From contig OX411552.1 of the NCBI GenBank assembly GCA_948146395.1, forward strand, positions 52,008,258 through 52,072,257: DNA of 64,000 nucleotides. The letters run 5' to 3'. The notes below the pieces were generated by a model. That model saw nothing but the letters and a program-made list of their open reading frames with translations. It searched no databases and had not been told where the DNA came from. The position numbers and the translations under genes were made by a program. Of the stretch, positions 32,591 to 44,352 are shown piece after piece. Every line of letters begins with the position of its first letter. Positions within the stretch are counted from its first letter, which is position 1. The stretch comes from Fragum whitleyi (lineage: Eukaryota > Mollusca > Bivalvia > Cardiida > Cardiidae).

Positions 32591-33892
32591 TTGGAATGCG
32601 GAGCAAATCCAACTTAGATTTAACAAAACCGCAAAATGAACACAAGATAAATTCATTTCGGGTTTTTTGAGAACACACATCACGTGAACAGGATGTGAAT
32701 ACACTTCGGCCTATTTTGTATATCTCAACTTGACATAGACATACAGTTTATTTCATCAAAAGGAAATAATCCTGTACAATTACACAACTATCACTTCATG
32801 TATATTATTAATACGCTAATTCATGATTTAAACGACATTTATTGAAATTTGCGTACGGATTTACTTGTATCACATGTTTACATTACTATATTTGGAAATC
32901 ATGTGATAAGTCAAGTCAAATAACGTCAGCTATCGAAAATAGCACTAGCCAATCACGTGATCTGCTTATTTGGCAATGTCGCGATCTGGTTTCTCAGTAT
33001 TGTGGCACAGCACAGGCTAATCACGTGATCTGCTTATTTGGTAATGTCGCGACCTATTTTCGTAGATTATGTTATAGCTTCTTTTAAAGGTATAGTTTCT
33101 CCTTCTGAACGACCTTATCACACATTTAACATATGACAAATTGTTATATTGTTCATTTCTGTCTACAGTTACGAAATAAAAAAGTGAAGATATACTTTTA
33201 TAAATATTTTGGCCACATATTGTCGTTTGTTTTCCGTTATATTGCAGTTATCTACATGAATGTTTCATTGTCAAAGCCCAAATTCATCAAATAAAATCCT
33301 GGCCACCACATCTTTAATGGAATTATGAATAACTTTGCCCAATTACATTCCATCGCCAAAATAACTTGCCATTTGAAACAGACCTACTAGTTTAACTTTT
33401 TTTCTTCACATTCTTGCTCATCAACACGTTTAAGAGCACCATCATACAGTTAGTTACATCGTGAAATTGACATTCATCTCAATCAAAAACATTCTTAATC
33501 GCTCACTCAGAGCTCCATTCATTCATTTCAAACACTCACTCAAACCATTCAAAACTCTCAAAATTACTCAATAAATAAGATCAACTTGTACATTTCAAAT
33601 GAATAAAGCATTTAGAACCAAATCGCGATTTCACTGACATAATTGAAATTTAAAGCGTCTGGTTTGTTCTTGGCGAAATTTAAAGCTATTGGTGGAACTT
33701 TCATGCATCTTTTTTATTAAATGGAGGTTTTACATATCGCTATATTTTCATCCTGAACAAAATAAGAGACATTGGATTCCCTTTCTTAAATTTCACTCAA
33801 AACTCGCTCCGCTAACTACAACATCATTTCTAAATCATTCCAAAATCGCTCATCTTATCAATTTTACGATGTCATTAACTATACCCCCAACT
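32591..33892. other. Non-coding stretch with a 68-bp duplication and an ATTC-rich segment
   Basis: At 32951 and 33019, AATCACGTGATCTGCTTATT plus TGG and AATGTCGCGA are repeated with period 68. About 33480-33870 has irregular CATTCCAAAA / ATTCAAAA / CTCACTCAAA motifs that return at 46500-46605. The open frame at 33689-33895 runs into this low-complexity sequence and I do not call it a gene. Confidence 0.45.
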
Positions 33893-34370
33893 TAGAAGTA
33901 GAGGAGCACATATTGATTTCATCATGTCTGTCTGTCAGTCCATTGACCTTTTGCTTCCCGCTAGCTAAACGGAGAAGCAATTGACGTGCAATAACGAAAC
34001 TTTACACAAATATTGCCCATGACCCAAAGAAATGACCTATTGTTTCGGGGTCATACATGTTACGATCATTAGTTACCTTGAACTGTTAACAGTTTCCCCC
34101 CTTACTGAACAACCAATTGACCCAAATCATAAAACTTGACACAAATGTTGTCAATGACCCAAGAAAGTGCTAAAATTTTGGAGTCACGAAGGTCGAAGTT
34201 ACAATTGAACTTCGTCCAAGAATTGTCTTGCGATTCCATCTCATGAAGTAAGAGACTTCCCTGCGAAAAAAGCTTTTCATCAAGGACAAAGCGCTTGTTG
34301 AGGTCCGCTTTGCGACAATTCTAAATAAACATGTAATTGATAACTTGAATGGAGCAGAAGTCATTTGAAA
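33893..34370 (+). mobile_element. Fragment of a module-type repeat
   Basis: TCTGTCTGTCAGTCCATTGA is followed by two modules with GAAACTTTACACAAATATTG / AAAACTTGACACAAATGTTG and CCATGACCCAAAGAAATGAC / TCAATGACCCAAGAAAGTGC. The organisation resembles F1-F6, but no hairpin ends were found. Confidence 0.4.
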
Positions 34371-34449
34371 AATAACATAGAAACTGTTTTGAGTGTATAA
34401 GTGTCCACCTCTTCGTCCATTAGCCTATGGTCCATATCATTTTCTTTCT

Positions 34450-35639
34450 TTTTAGCTCACCTGATCACTACGTGCTCAAGGGGAGCTTTTAGGATCACCC
34501 TGACTCCGACGTCCGTCATCTGTCATGTGTCCTCAACTTTCCTAAAACGTCTTCTTCTCCTAAATCGCTGGGCCGATTTCAAAAAAAAAATTGACAGAAT
34601 GTTCCCTGGGTGACCTTCGTCAAAAATTCTTCGCTAAATTCTGATAATCCAGAAATATGGGCGTGGTAGGGCGGGGCTTCTTTTGAGCCAGAAATCTTTG
34701 AACGACATCTCCTCCTGAACCACTGGGCCGATTTCAATGAAACTTTACCGGAATGTTCCCTTGGTGACCCTCTTCAAAATTTTTCGCTAAATTCTGATAA
34801 TCCACAAATATGGGCGTGGTAGGGCGGGGCTTATTTTGAGCCAGAAATCTTTGAACGACATCTCCTCCTGAACCACTGGGCGATTTCAATTAAGCTTTAC
34901 CAGAATATTCCTGGTGTGACCCTTTTTAATAATTGTTCGTGAAATTGAGAATGGCTCATAAATTTGGGCGAGGCAAAACGGGGCTTATTTTGATCCTGAT
35001 ATCTTTGAAGAACATTTCCTTCTGAACCACTGGGCCCATTTCAATGAAACTTTTCCAAAATGTTCTTTGGGTGACCCTTTTTAAAAATTGTTTGCAAAAT
35101 TATGATTGGCCAATAAATATTGGCGCGGCAGGGCGGGCCTAATTTTGAGCCAGAAATCTTTGAATAAAATCTCCCCCTGAACCACTTGGCCAATGTCTGT
35201 GAAACTCTACCAGAATGTTCCTTGGGTATCGTTTTTTGGCAAATTGTTCACGAAATTGTGATTGGTCCATAAATATTGGTGTGGCAGGGCGGGACTTATT
35301 CAAGCCCAGGACCTTTGAACGACATCTCCTCCTGAACCACTTGGCCGATTTCAATGAAACTTTACCAGAACGTTCCTTTGGAGCCCAACTTTAAAATTTG
35401 TTTGTAAAGTTTTGTTTAGCCGATTAATATGGGCGTTTCAGGGCAGGGCAGGGCTAATTTTGAGTCTCCTCTGTAAATAGTGGATGGGCAGGGTCTATCA
35501 CTGTTTATTCTTCGAATTATATTTCCTTTCAACAATTAGGCAAATTTGAATAAAACTTTGCCAGAAAGTTTCTTGGGTGAGATCCACGGGACAAATCGGA
35601 TACAGGACAGCGGTTTAGGACCATTTGGCCCTCTTGTTA
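34450..35639 (+). mobile_element. F1 element (TTTGAACGACATCTCC module type)
   Basis: The 5' end is TTTTAGCTCACCTGATCAC with the partner TACGTGCTCAAGGGGAGC. Seven modules each contain CTCCTCCTGAACCACTGGGC, TTTCAATGAAACTTTACCAG and 'ATGGGCGTGGTAGGGCGGGG'-like phrases. The 3' end has a weak hairpin (TTAGGACCATTTGGCCCTC) and TTGTT. Confidence 0.72.
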
Positions 35640-36443
35640 TCAATTTCCTTCCATTAGTTGCAGGCCTTTATAGCGAATAAGGGGTTTAAGGGTCTCTCGT
35701 TGTTGAAATACATTGATTTATATACGACCGTCAAAAGACGAGACGTATTATGTTTTCAACTGTGGTGGGCGGGAGGCTTGAGCTTCGTTAGTGGCTTGAT
35801 GTCACCGTCTCTTGAACGCATTCCAACTTATCAGCACTTTCAGTACTTTGATTATTTGATTTGCTTTAAATTTGCACAGAATGATTGTACTAACATAAGT
35901 CTTGTTCCTTAGAAAGAGGGTTATGCCAGTCAAGCAACAAGGGAAAGGGGGCCTTAAGGAAATTTGATTTAATTCTTTATCAAAGAGAATCTGTTTGTAA
36001 GAAGTACATTGTACAGTTATTTCAATTAAGTCCCTTGTCCTTGTAGATGCATTCAGTAGTAGATAATTATGATCATGGATGAAAGAGGCTGATGTAAGAA
36101 TTTGATGAAAATTATGCAAAAATTAAAAAAAAACACAAAAACTCTGACTTACAGTCTTAAGTGTCCTACTGAAGATTAATTGAAGATACTCAGACAGTTG
36201 AAAATAAATTACTAGAAAACAGCTCGGTGTTTATTAGCTGTTTCATTCAGTTTATTACCTTGTTAAGAGGTGTAAAAATATCAGGTACTTCATAAAATAC
36301 TTCTCTGGAGAGGTCTTGGAATGAGAGGATGGTGTTTAACCCTTGTCTTGCCCAATGAAAAATGAGGTAAAAATTGAATAGAAAATGAAATAAAAAAAAA
36401 AACAAAAAACGCTGAAAGCACTGGATTCAGTTCATGTTAGTTG
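35640..36443. other. Stretch with an F4-type 5' end fragment
   Basis: At about 35717-35760, ATATACGACCGTCAAAAGAC plus GAGACGTATTATG repeats the F4 5' dyad in diverged form. What follows resembles only the first part of F4, up to about 35870. The remainder to 36443 is AT-rich and holds nothing I recognise. Confidence 0.45.
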
Positions 36444-37160
36444 TTTTTAGCTCCACTGGCTGATAGCAACTGGAGCTGTTATCATGGCGTTGTGTCCGTC
36501 GTGCGTCCGTGTGTCCGGTCGTAAACTTTTTCTTTAAAAATATTCTCCTCAGATTAACTACTGGATGAATTTCTATTGGATGGATACCAATAAAATTTTA
36601 CATGAGTGATCCTTGGGTGACCCTTTATCAGTCTACCAAAAATTATTGTTATTGGATGAAAAATATGTTTTTTTATGGGCAGAGGTCTTTTCTCTATATG
36701 TTATACTTGGAACTTTGAAAATCATTTTCTCAGAATGTATTCGATGGATATTAACCAAATTTCACTTGAGTGATTCTTGAGTGACCCTTTATCAGTCTAC
36801 CAAAAATTATCGTGATCGGATGAAAAATATTTGTTTTATGGGTGGAGGTCATTTCTCTATATGATATATAGTGCAAACTTAGACAATCATTTTCTCAGAA
36901 TGTAACTGATGGATATCAATCAAAATTCATTAGTATGATCCTTGGATGACTCATTATCATGCAGTCAAAAATAATTGTGATGGGATGAAAAATATGTATT
37001 TTATGGGTGGAGGTCATTTCTATATATGTTATTTAATGGAAATTTTGAAAATCTTTTCAACATCAGTAGAACCCAAAATATCTAAAAATTTAGTCAAAAC
37101 TTAGGTTTGCTATTTCAAGAATTTCAAGCCTGTGGAGCAACTCAAGCCATTCATGTCTTT
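36444..37160 (+). mobile_element. F2 element, short copy
   Basis: The 5' end TTTTTAGCTCCACTGGCTGA carries a hairpin (CCACTGGCTGATAGCAACTGG). The microsatellite is reduced to GTCCGTCGTGCGTCCGTGTG. Four modules follow (CACTTGAGTGATTCTTGAGT etc.). It ends AAGCCTGTGGAGCAACTCAA; the final hairpin is degraded. Confidence 0.68.
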
Positions 37161-38928
37161 CTATTTATTTTGAAAATATAGTATTTAAACTCCTTTAGTT
37201 TAAAAAGGAAAATCAGAGTGTATAGACTAAGATTAGACTGCACATGTGTGCACACTAGTACTTATCATGCAAACCATTTGTGCCAAGATATTTTGACTTC
37301 AAACAATAACAGATGTAACCAGTTACATAGTAAAGGACAATTTGGGAAATTTATTGAATAAATATTTGTTAAGGAAATTGGTTCCAGTTCAGGTCAACCA
37401 GATGTTGTTTTTTCAGAAGTTATTTCACAGGACAGTAGAATGATTATTCTAGATTTAAAAAAGCCAAGTGCACCAAAGTTTTAACCTTAGCAAGCCTTTG
37501 TAATTCACACAGTCTGACCAGGGCTGATATTTTGTATTAGGCGTTAATTTCAATTAATTTCTAAATGATTATTTCCCCCCCCCCCCCATACATTATAGAA
37601 GTGCAAGATGCAATTTACACATGGTGCACTTTGGCAGCCACAAAGCACTTAGACTTGCATTCTCACAGGTATGTGTTTCTTTAGGTACTTACAGTATTGT
37701 TGCGCTGACCCCTCAACTTGTTCATTTATCAAGACATAAAAAGGGTTTTTCTCAATTAATCCTGGTTTCCCCTGGAATGAAGTGTGTTTTAGAATGGTTA
37801 CCATTTTGATAAGAATTTGAAACCTTGCTGGAGCCTATGATCTTGAATAAAACACTGAAGGTTTTGAAACTGTAGACTCATTTTTCCTAAGTCAATATTG
37901 GCCACAAAACTAACACATGTGACCAGCACATGTAGATGAAATCAATGCGAAATATGGTTTTGAAAACACTTGCATCCTGGAACCATACAAGGAAATAGTT
38001 TTCTATCTTCTCATTGGTCATTGTTATAGAATTATTGTTTTTGCTCCTTTAACGTATCATGTACAGCTGGAATTGTCACTGTAATGTTTCACACTCCCAT
38101 TTTACTGGAAAAATATTCAACCCTTTTCTGCACATGCTTTGAATTTATTTCCTTGGGATTTTAAATGCAAGAAAATATTGTGAAAAAGTAGAAATTGCTT
38201 GAAACTAAAAATATCTCCTTTTACCACAATATTTTTGACTACTATAAGGATATGGATAAAGAAAAATGGAAAGACAATGTCCATGTTGTCAGTAATCAAT
38301 ACAATTAGTACTGATACATCCTGTCTTTAAAACATGTATGTAGAAAGTGTGTGTTGGGGAAGACAAGTCTAATTGACCCTGGACAAAAACTGTCCGTTCC
38401 TAGCAATTAACTGCAATCAATGAGGACCTGTTATTGCTCCCGGTGCTAACTAATTATTCACCATCAAGGCTGTACATGTCCACACAATTTCTAATTTACC
38501 CATCTTCAGCGAATTTTACAGAACTCCAGATATAGAATTGGGGAATGGAAGTCTAGGAAAGTTTATTATCAACAAAACATTTTAATTGTTGAGGATATTT
38601 GATGGCATTATCTCAATGATGTAAAAAATATTGAAATGTTAGTATCGAAATATTCTTTTCTGTAGCTTTGATTTGTACCCATGTTGACTGTTATGGGAGA
38701 AAACCTAAGGTTTGGTCATCGCCAGGCACCAGCTTTGATGTTTGCTTTAGTGTTGATGTTGGTTTTGGCATGCCAAATTTAAAGCTTGGTCATATTCTCC
38801 TTTGTTATTGAAGATGCCATCATGAAACTGTGAATGTGACTTTACTATCACAAGAACTATCTAGATCATATAGGTGGAAAACTTTGAAAGTATATTTGTT
38901 AGGAATTATGCCCAGTTTTGTACTTGCA
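37161..38928. other. Non-coding stretch, P9 fragment and module-like fragment
   Basis: A P9 fragment is at about 37205-37262 (GTGTATAGACTAAGATTAGA CTGCACATGTGTG in part). A segment at 38697-38900 (GAGAAAACCTAAGGTTTGGT) is related to 24430-24660. A small open stretch ending at a GTATGT (37600-37668) was considered as an exon and not accepted. Confidence 0.4.
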
Positions 38929-39686
38929 TTTTAGCTCATCTGAGCACAACATGTATCGTGCGTCGTCCCTTATCAACAATGTTCTTCACCTCCTGAACCA
39001 TTTGACCAATTTCAATGAAACTGTGGCAGAATGTTCCTTGGGTGACCCTCTTTAAACATTGTTCACAAAATACTGACTGACCCATAAATATGGGCGTGGG
39101 AATTTTCACTTTGAAATCCTAGAACGACATCCCCTCCTAAACCACAGGGCCAATTTCAATGAAACTTTACCAGAATATTCCTTGGGTGACCCTTATCAAA
39201 AATTGTTCATGAATCTTTGGACGACATCTCCACCTGAACCACTTAGCTGATTTCAATGAAACTTTACCAGAATGTTCTATGGGTGACCCTTATCAAAAGT
39301 TGTTGACAAAAAATTAATTGGCCCATAAATATGGGTGTGGCAGGGCAGGGCATATTTTGAGCCTGAAACCTTTGCATGACATCTCCTCCTGAATCACTGG
39401 GCCGATTTTAATGAAACTTTACTAGAAAATTCCTTGGGTGACACTTATCAAAAATTGTTGCGAAATTTTGATTGGACCATAAATATGGGCTTGGCAGGGT
39501 GGGGATTATTTTGAGTCTCCTCAGTAATGAATGGGTGGGCAGGGTTTATTTTCACCCTTAATTCTTGGAATAACATCTCCTTTTCAACAATTGGGCAAAT
39601 ATGAATGAAACTTTGCCAGAAGGTAACTTGGATGGGTTCCACTGGACCAATAAAATTCAGGTGAGCTGTTTCTGTCCCTCTTGTTT
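38929..39686 (+). mobile_element. F1 element with a deleted 5' hairpin
   Basis: It starts TTTTAGCTCATCTGAGCAC but jumps from ACATG to TATCGTGCGTCGTCC, so half of the 5' dyad is gone. Modules are of the TTTGAACGACATCTCC type. The 3' end is TCAGGTGAGCTGTTTCTG, then TCCCTCTTGTTT. Confidence 0.65.
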
Positions 39687-39894
39687 GTGTTATCCAGCCC
39701 CTGCAGTCAAGCCTTGGCACCTGTAAAACTAAAAACCTAAACACACTGAAGAATGAATCTGCTTCATGTATTCATTCAGTCTAATTATGTTTCTAGTTTC
39801 ATACCTACATGAAATCTATAAAATATACTCTCTTCATCTCTGTAATGAATGAGTCTATATTAAAAAGAATTAACAAAGTCATGGCTATTTTAAA

Positions 39895-41221
39895 TCAAAG
39901 TGCTGTCAGCACTGTAAATCGGACATCATTGAGAGGCTTGGATAGTGCAATAGTTCGCCAATCAAAAGGGCTCAAATTTGGACAATAAAAGTTGGTAAAA
40001 TATTTGCCCAATTTGTGAGTTTTTTGTCTTAACACTCCATCTTTTCGAGGACATCGCAAGCTCATCCAACCTCGTGGGTCCGATTTTGAAAGTTTGCTGA
40101 TTCGATATCCCTCTGCTAGTCTAAATTATTTCTTAGCAGATTTTTTTACGTTGTTATAATGAGCACGCGCCAAGCTAAAAGCTTGTCTGTTAATATTATT
40201 CCTCTCTCTATAGGGTTTAAAAGCCTGTTTAGCAACAAAACATTTTCCATTAAACTATTTACAATTTTGATTACCAACATGTTTGTATTTCAAGCATTGG
40301 GTTTTCCCAAATACTATAAATGCATTTCCCTCAAGAAACACGTGAAATCGCCAACTATGCTTTTTATATCTTTGGTTTCTGACCAATCGATTGAATCTAG
40401 CAGCACTCTATGATTATTCATGAGTTGTTCTAAAAATAGATTGCTCTTACTGCTATCCTATATCAGTTTATCGTATGTTTTTGTCGGTTTATTTGTTGTT
40501 GAATTAATTTTCTTCATACTCAAATTTGAATTTATTGAAAATAGGATTGGATCGTGATCAGAGTGCTCATTGAAATCAAATATTTCAAAATTACAAAATT
40601 ATTTCTATTTGTTAACACATAGTCAACAGTACTCATTCCACCATGTGAAAAAAAGTAAACTTCCCACGCTCCCGGTCCGAGTGCAGACGACCATTGACCA
40701 ATGACAAACAACTTAATTGACACATTTCGAGCAGACGATGTCCATTTGCATCTACCACGTGGTCTGAATTTCTGCTTGGGTTTTGACCGAGTGATAATCA
40801 TAACAGAATTTGATTGGTTGTCAGCCCTACAACTGGTAAATGACCGTTCGAGAAAAAATCAGAGCAGTAATACTGTAAGTGCTACAAATTTATTATGCAG
40901 TTAACCTATTGTTCGTTTCAACTCCTTTACTCAACCGAAAATCTTGTTATAAACCCTGAAAATACTAACTGGTAATTACTAAAAGCAAAAATTACATCAA
41001 ATTTTGTATTAGCCTCTTCTCTATTTGTCGAAAAGTAAATAAGATAAAAACAAAGTTTGTAGATTGTGACTGAAAAGGCTGTTTCTTCGGTGTTTGAAAA
41101 CACATAATTTGGTTTGAACACATTGCTCAGAAGATAATGGTAAAAATGTAGTGGGTCAAACAGACTGGATTCCTGAAAAACGGTAAATATAAATGCGAAC
41201 TGCTTCGCAGTCCGATTTAAA
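39895..41221 (-). mobile_element. Family X element, copy 2
   Basis: On the - strand it runs from AAATCGGACTGCGAAGCAG (about 41218, including the small hairpin CTGCGAAGCAG) to the terminal hairpin AGTGCTG-A-CAGCACT at 39900-39914. It matches 7019-7440 and 9000-9179 in order. The stretch at 40850-41130 repeats the X1 phrases TTTTCGGTTGAGTAAAGGAG, GTAATTTTTGCTTTTAGTAA and TTGTGACTGAAAAGGC in antisense. It is free of the two SINEs that split copy 1. Confidence 0.6.
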
Positions 41222-44200
41222 AAAGATTGTGAGTCATGAAAATTACCAATATCATATTTCATTCAAAACAAGTTCTTCATTGAATTCAAATTTAGACATT
41301 ATTTTCTAGAATTTCTTTAAGATTGAATTTTTCAGGTAACATATTTAGTTAAAAGTACACAAGGCATTTTATTTTGTTTTTCGATACTTAAAACAATGCT
41401 AGATGTATGTCATTTTAAACTGTGTAGAATTCCTCATATTTCACCTTCTTTTAAAACAGCTTCTTAAACCTTTGCCCTCAGAACCCTAAATTTTTCCTGC
41501 TTTAGCGGGATGTATAGACAAAGATCAGTGTACATATTTGCAGACGGATCTTGGTCTACACCTCCTGTCTGCCTTTTTTTAATTGTTAAAAGACTTATTT
41601 TTCAATAGAAATATTTGCATACTATTGCTTCTTTCAGATCCTTCATCACTTTGATAAGGGTAATTTTTAAAATATTTTTTATTCAGCATGACAAGGGTGA
41701 ATGTATTATCAGATGGCACAAACTGATCAAATTTCAAAGAAGTTGTAGATGACAATTTCTAGTTCATCAAATTTAAATAATCTTACTTTTGACATTTTTT
41801 GGATGAAAACAAAAGGCACTTAATTCATGCAGTCCATTAGCCAATAGTTTGATTTAAGTTGATTAAAAAAATTTTCATGCACTCTGACTGGCAGGAAAAT
41901 TGTTTTCATACCTCATTCAAAACAATTCTGAGTATGCAGTCATTTTGTAATTCTTTACATACAAACCAGTCCTTAAAGAAATCTGTGTCATAATGGTTAT
42001 TATTTCTACTCTTTTGCTTGATGTTAGTGTTATACATCTTGATTTCATAAATCCATGAAATCAATTTAAGTTTTAATTTCCTACATTCACCAAGCTGACT
42101 TGCTCTCGCTGGATAAAATCTTAAAAAATGTTTTTCAGAATTATCTCCTTTCATATTAGGGATATCTCTAGTGATGGTGAATATGTCATTATGATGTCTT
42201 CAATAACAACTGAGATATGACCAAGCTTTGGTCGCACATGGCAGATATATAATCCAAATAACTTTTCTTATGGAAGTTGCAATATTTGCCCACAATGAGG
42301 ACTGGAACAAAATGGATTTAATTTGTTTATGAAAATGTCAGTAAGGGTGGTTGCCCTTTATTTTATAGATGTATATTTACATCATAGAACTCATTAAAAT
42401 TCAAGTACTAATTGCATACTGGTCCTTCACATAGGTTTAACAGAAACAGTGTAAGTGTAATTAATGTAAATTATCTGTCCATTCTGTTCAATCTGTTATG
42501 GAATATTTCAGAACTAACTGGAAACTAAAAAAATGAATTAACATTTAAACATGTGTCGAAACATTTTGCAATATAATACTTAAATAACTTACAAAAAACT
42601 CTCGGTACTTCGTAGCACAAGGGACTGGGACAATTTATACGAACTAAACGTAGTATGTACCAACCAGAGTCAGGCAGTCGGTAGTTTCTTGATAAATCAG
42701 AATCGGACTTGGTCTTTAGGTACCCTTTTTTAAATTTTTGTGCTTGATTACAAGTTTACACGCATGTATTTTTTAATCAATTTCAAACTTCACCATTTCT
42801 TGAGAATAAGGAAACTAAATACCACTTATACATTGCCTGTCTTATGTTTAGACAAAACCAAAATACCTTAATATTTATTCAATTATTTACATGTCAGTTC
42901 ATAACTCCATTATAGGTAAACCACGCAATTGGAATGTTTATAAACAGCTTTTCGACGAGTTAATACAGACAAATTGGGTCTAACGAATTTTTTGCTGTCA
43001 CGGTCTCTGACTATACTGAAAGACCAAAGAAACGCAAAACTTCTGACATTTTTACCATCCTTTGTATTACATCGGTAAACGCCATGTGTCAAAGCGTAAC
43101 ATGCATTCCAAACCGACTTCATCACGAAGAAACTAAAATTGAAATGACAAAAAGCATTGAATATCGATAGGGAGAAAAAAGTGTTTTTCGTGATGAGCTT
43201 CTTTACTGCATCAGTATAAAGGTGATTACATTTGTTATCAAGTACCGTTATCTCACGCTTGTTAAATTTCAGTTCAGTCCAACCCTACTCTTGGCTGTAC
43301 TACATTTTCCCGCGTCTTCGAATATCCTGGTTGGACTATAGAGGGTTTTCCCTTTGGATCAAAGCACTCTGAGTACTCCTTCACTGGATGATGAATTCTT
43401 GGCAGTGTATCTGTGTAGACAACATCATGACAATCAAGCTAAAGAACATTTGCACATTCATTTTTATGAGATCGGTATGAGATCATCAGATAAAATTCAT
43501 TCTTGGTTGCTAATAGAAATCTTTAATCGATTAAACCCACCAAATTTACAAATCAAACAAGGCCTCTAAATAAAGATGCATGACAACAATCGATTAGTAG
43601 CCTACTGATCAATAGGTGTGAACATTTAGGTAATTGTCTAATTGTGACACCTTGGGCAATTATTGATTCACAACTACAAATGATACATATGAATTTGTGT
43701 TATAAACCATCTCTCGGGACTTGACATGGGCTACAAACTATGAACGACCGACATGCGAATAACACAGAGCTTTCTTACAAAGATAAAGAAGGAAAATAAT
43801 TGGGATTTAAGAATTTAAGAACAAACACATACCTGCAAACCACAGGATGCGAACTACTGAGATTATACTGTATTTTGCCACAAGAAACTTCCATGTTTAG
43901 TACTCTCAGTGCTTTGATTTATACTTGACATTCAGCTATTTTGATTTTGCTTCAAGGTTGAATCGAGATGCTTCTGCCTTTTCCTTTCTCCAACAATCGT
44001 AAGAATGTGACAGTTGTTTCTTTTATTTTGGTTTAAAAAGGCAACTTGACCATTCTTAACCCTTCTCACGCTAAATAGACTTAGAAAATTATAATTAATT
44101 TTTTTTTAGGGCCATCTAAAGTGCTTAAAGTACTGAATGCACTACTAGTCAAAGAAAAACTATGAAAATAGTTTCAAAAGGAAATACTGGTGTTATAGAT

Positions 44201-44352
44201 GAAACTCAGACAACACATGTGTGTAGGCTGATCTTGATCTAAACATTATGCCAAAGCAGAAATATTCCAAATTCAGCGTGATAAGGGCTAATTTGACTTG
44301 AGTGCCCTTTGACATATTCATGTGTGTCTTATGTATGTTCAAACTGTATATT
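41222..44352. other. Long stretch without a gene, two P9 copies
   Basis: P9 copies are at about 41505-41585 (GGATGTATAGACAAAGATCA ... GATCTTGGTCTACACC) and 44190-44290 (GATGAAACTCAGACAACACA ... GCTGATCTTGATCTAAACA). I examined the open frames at 42910-43125 (-) and 43354-43569 (+); neither resembles a known family or has convincing splice context. The rest is AT-rich and unique-looking. Confidence 0.45.

Noticed and set aside
37600..37668. Possible exon between TTATAG and GTATGTG, with peptide like HMVHFGSHKALRLAF
   Set aside because: Its entry phase does not fit the phase-0 end of the exon at 29426, the phase-0 frame has a stop, and the peptide shows no match to the expected MG5/MG6 pattern.
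43354..43569. 71-codon + strand frame (MDQSTLSTPSLDDEFLAVYL start)
   Set aside because: There is no recognisable domain, no splice or promoter context and no related frame nearby; it could not be told from chance.
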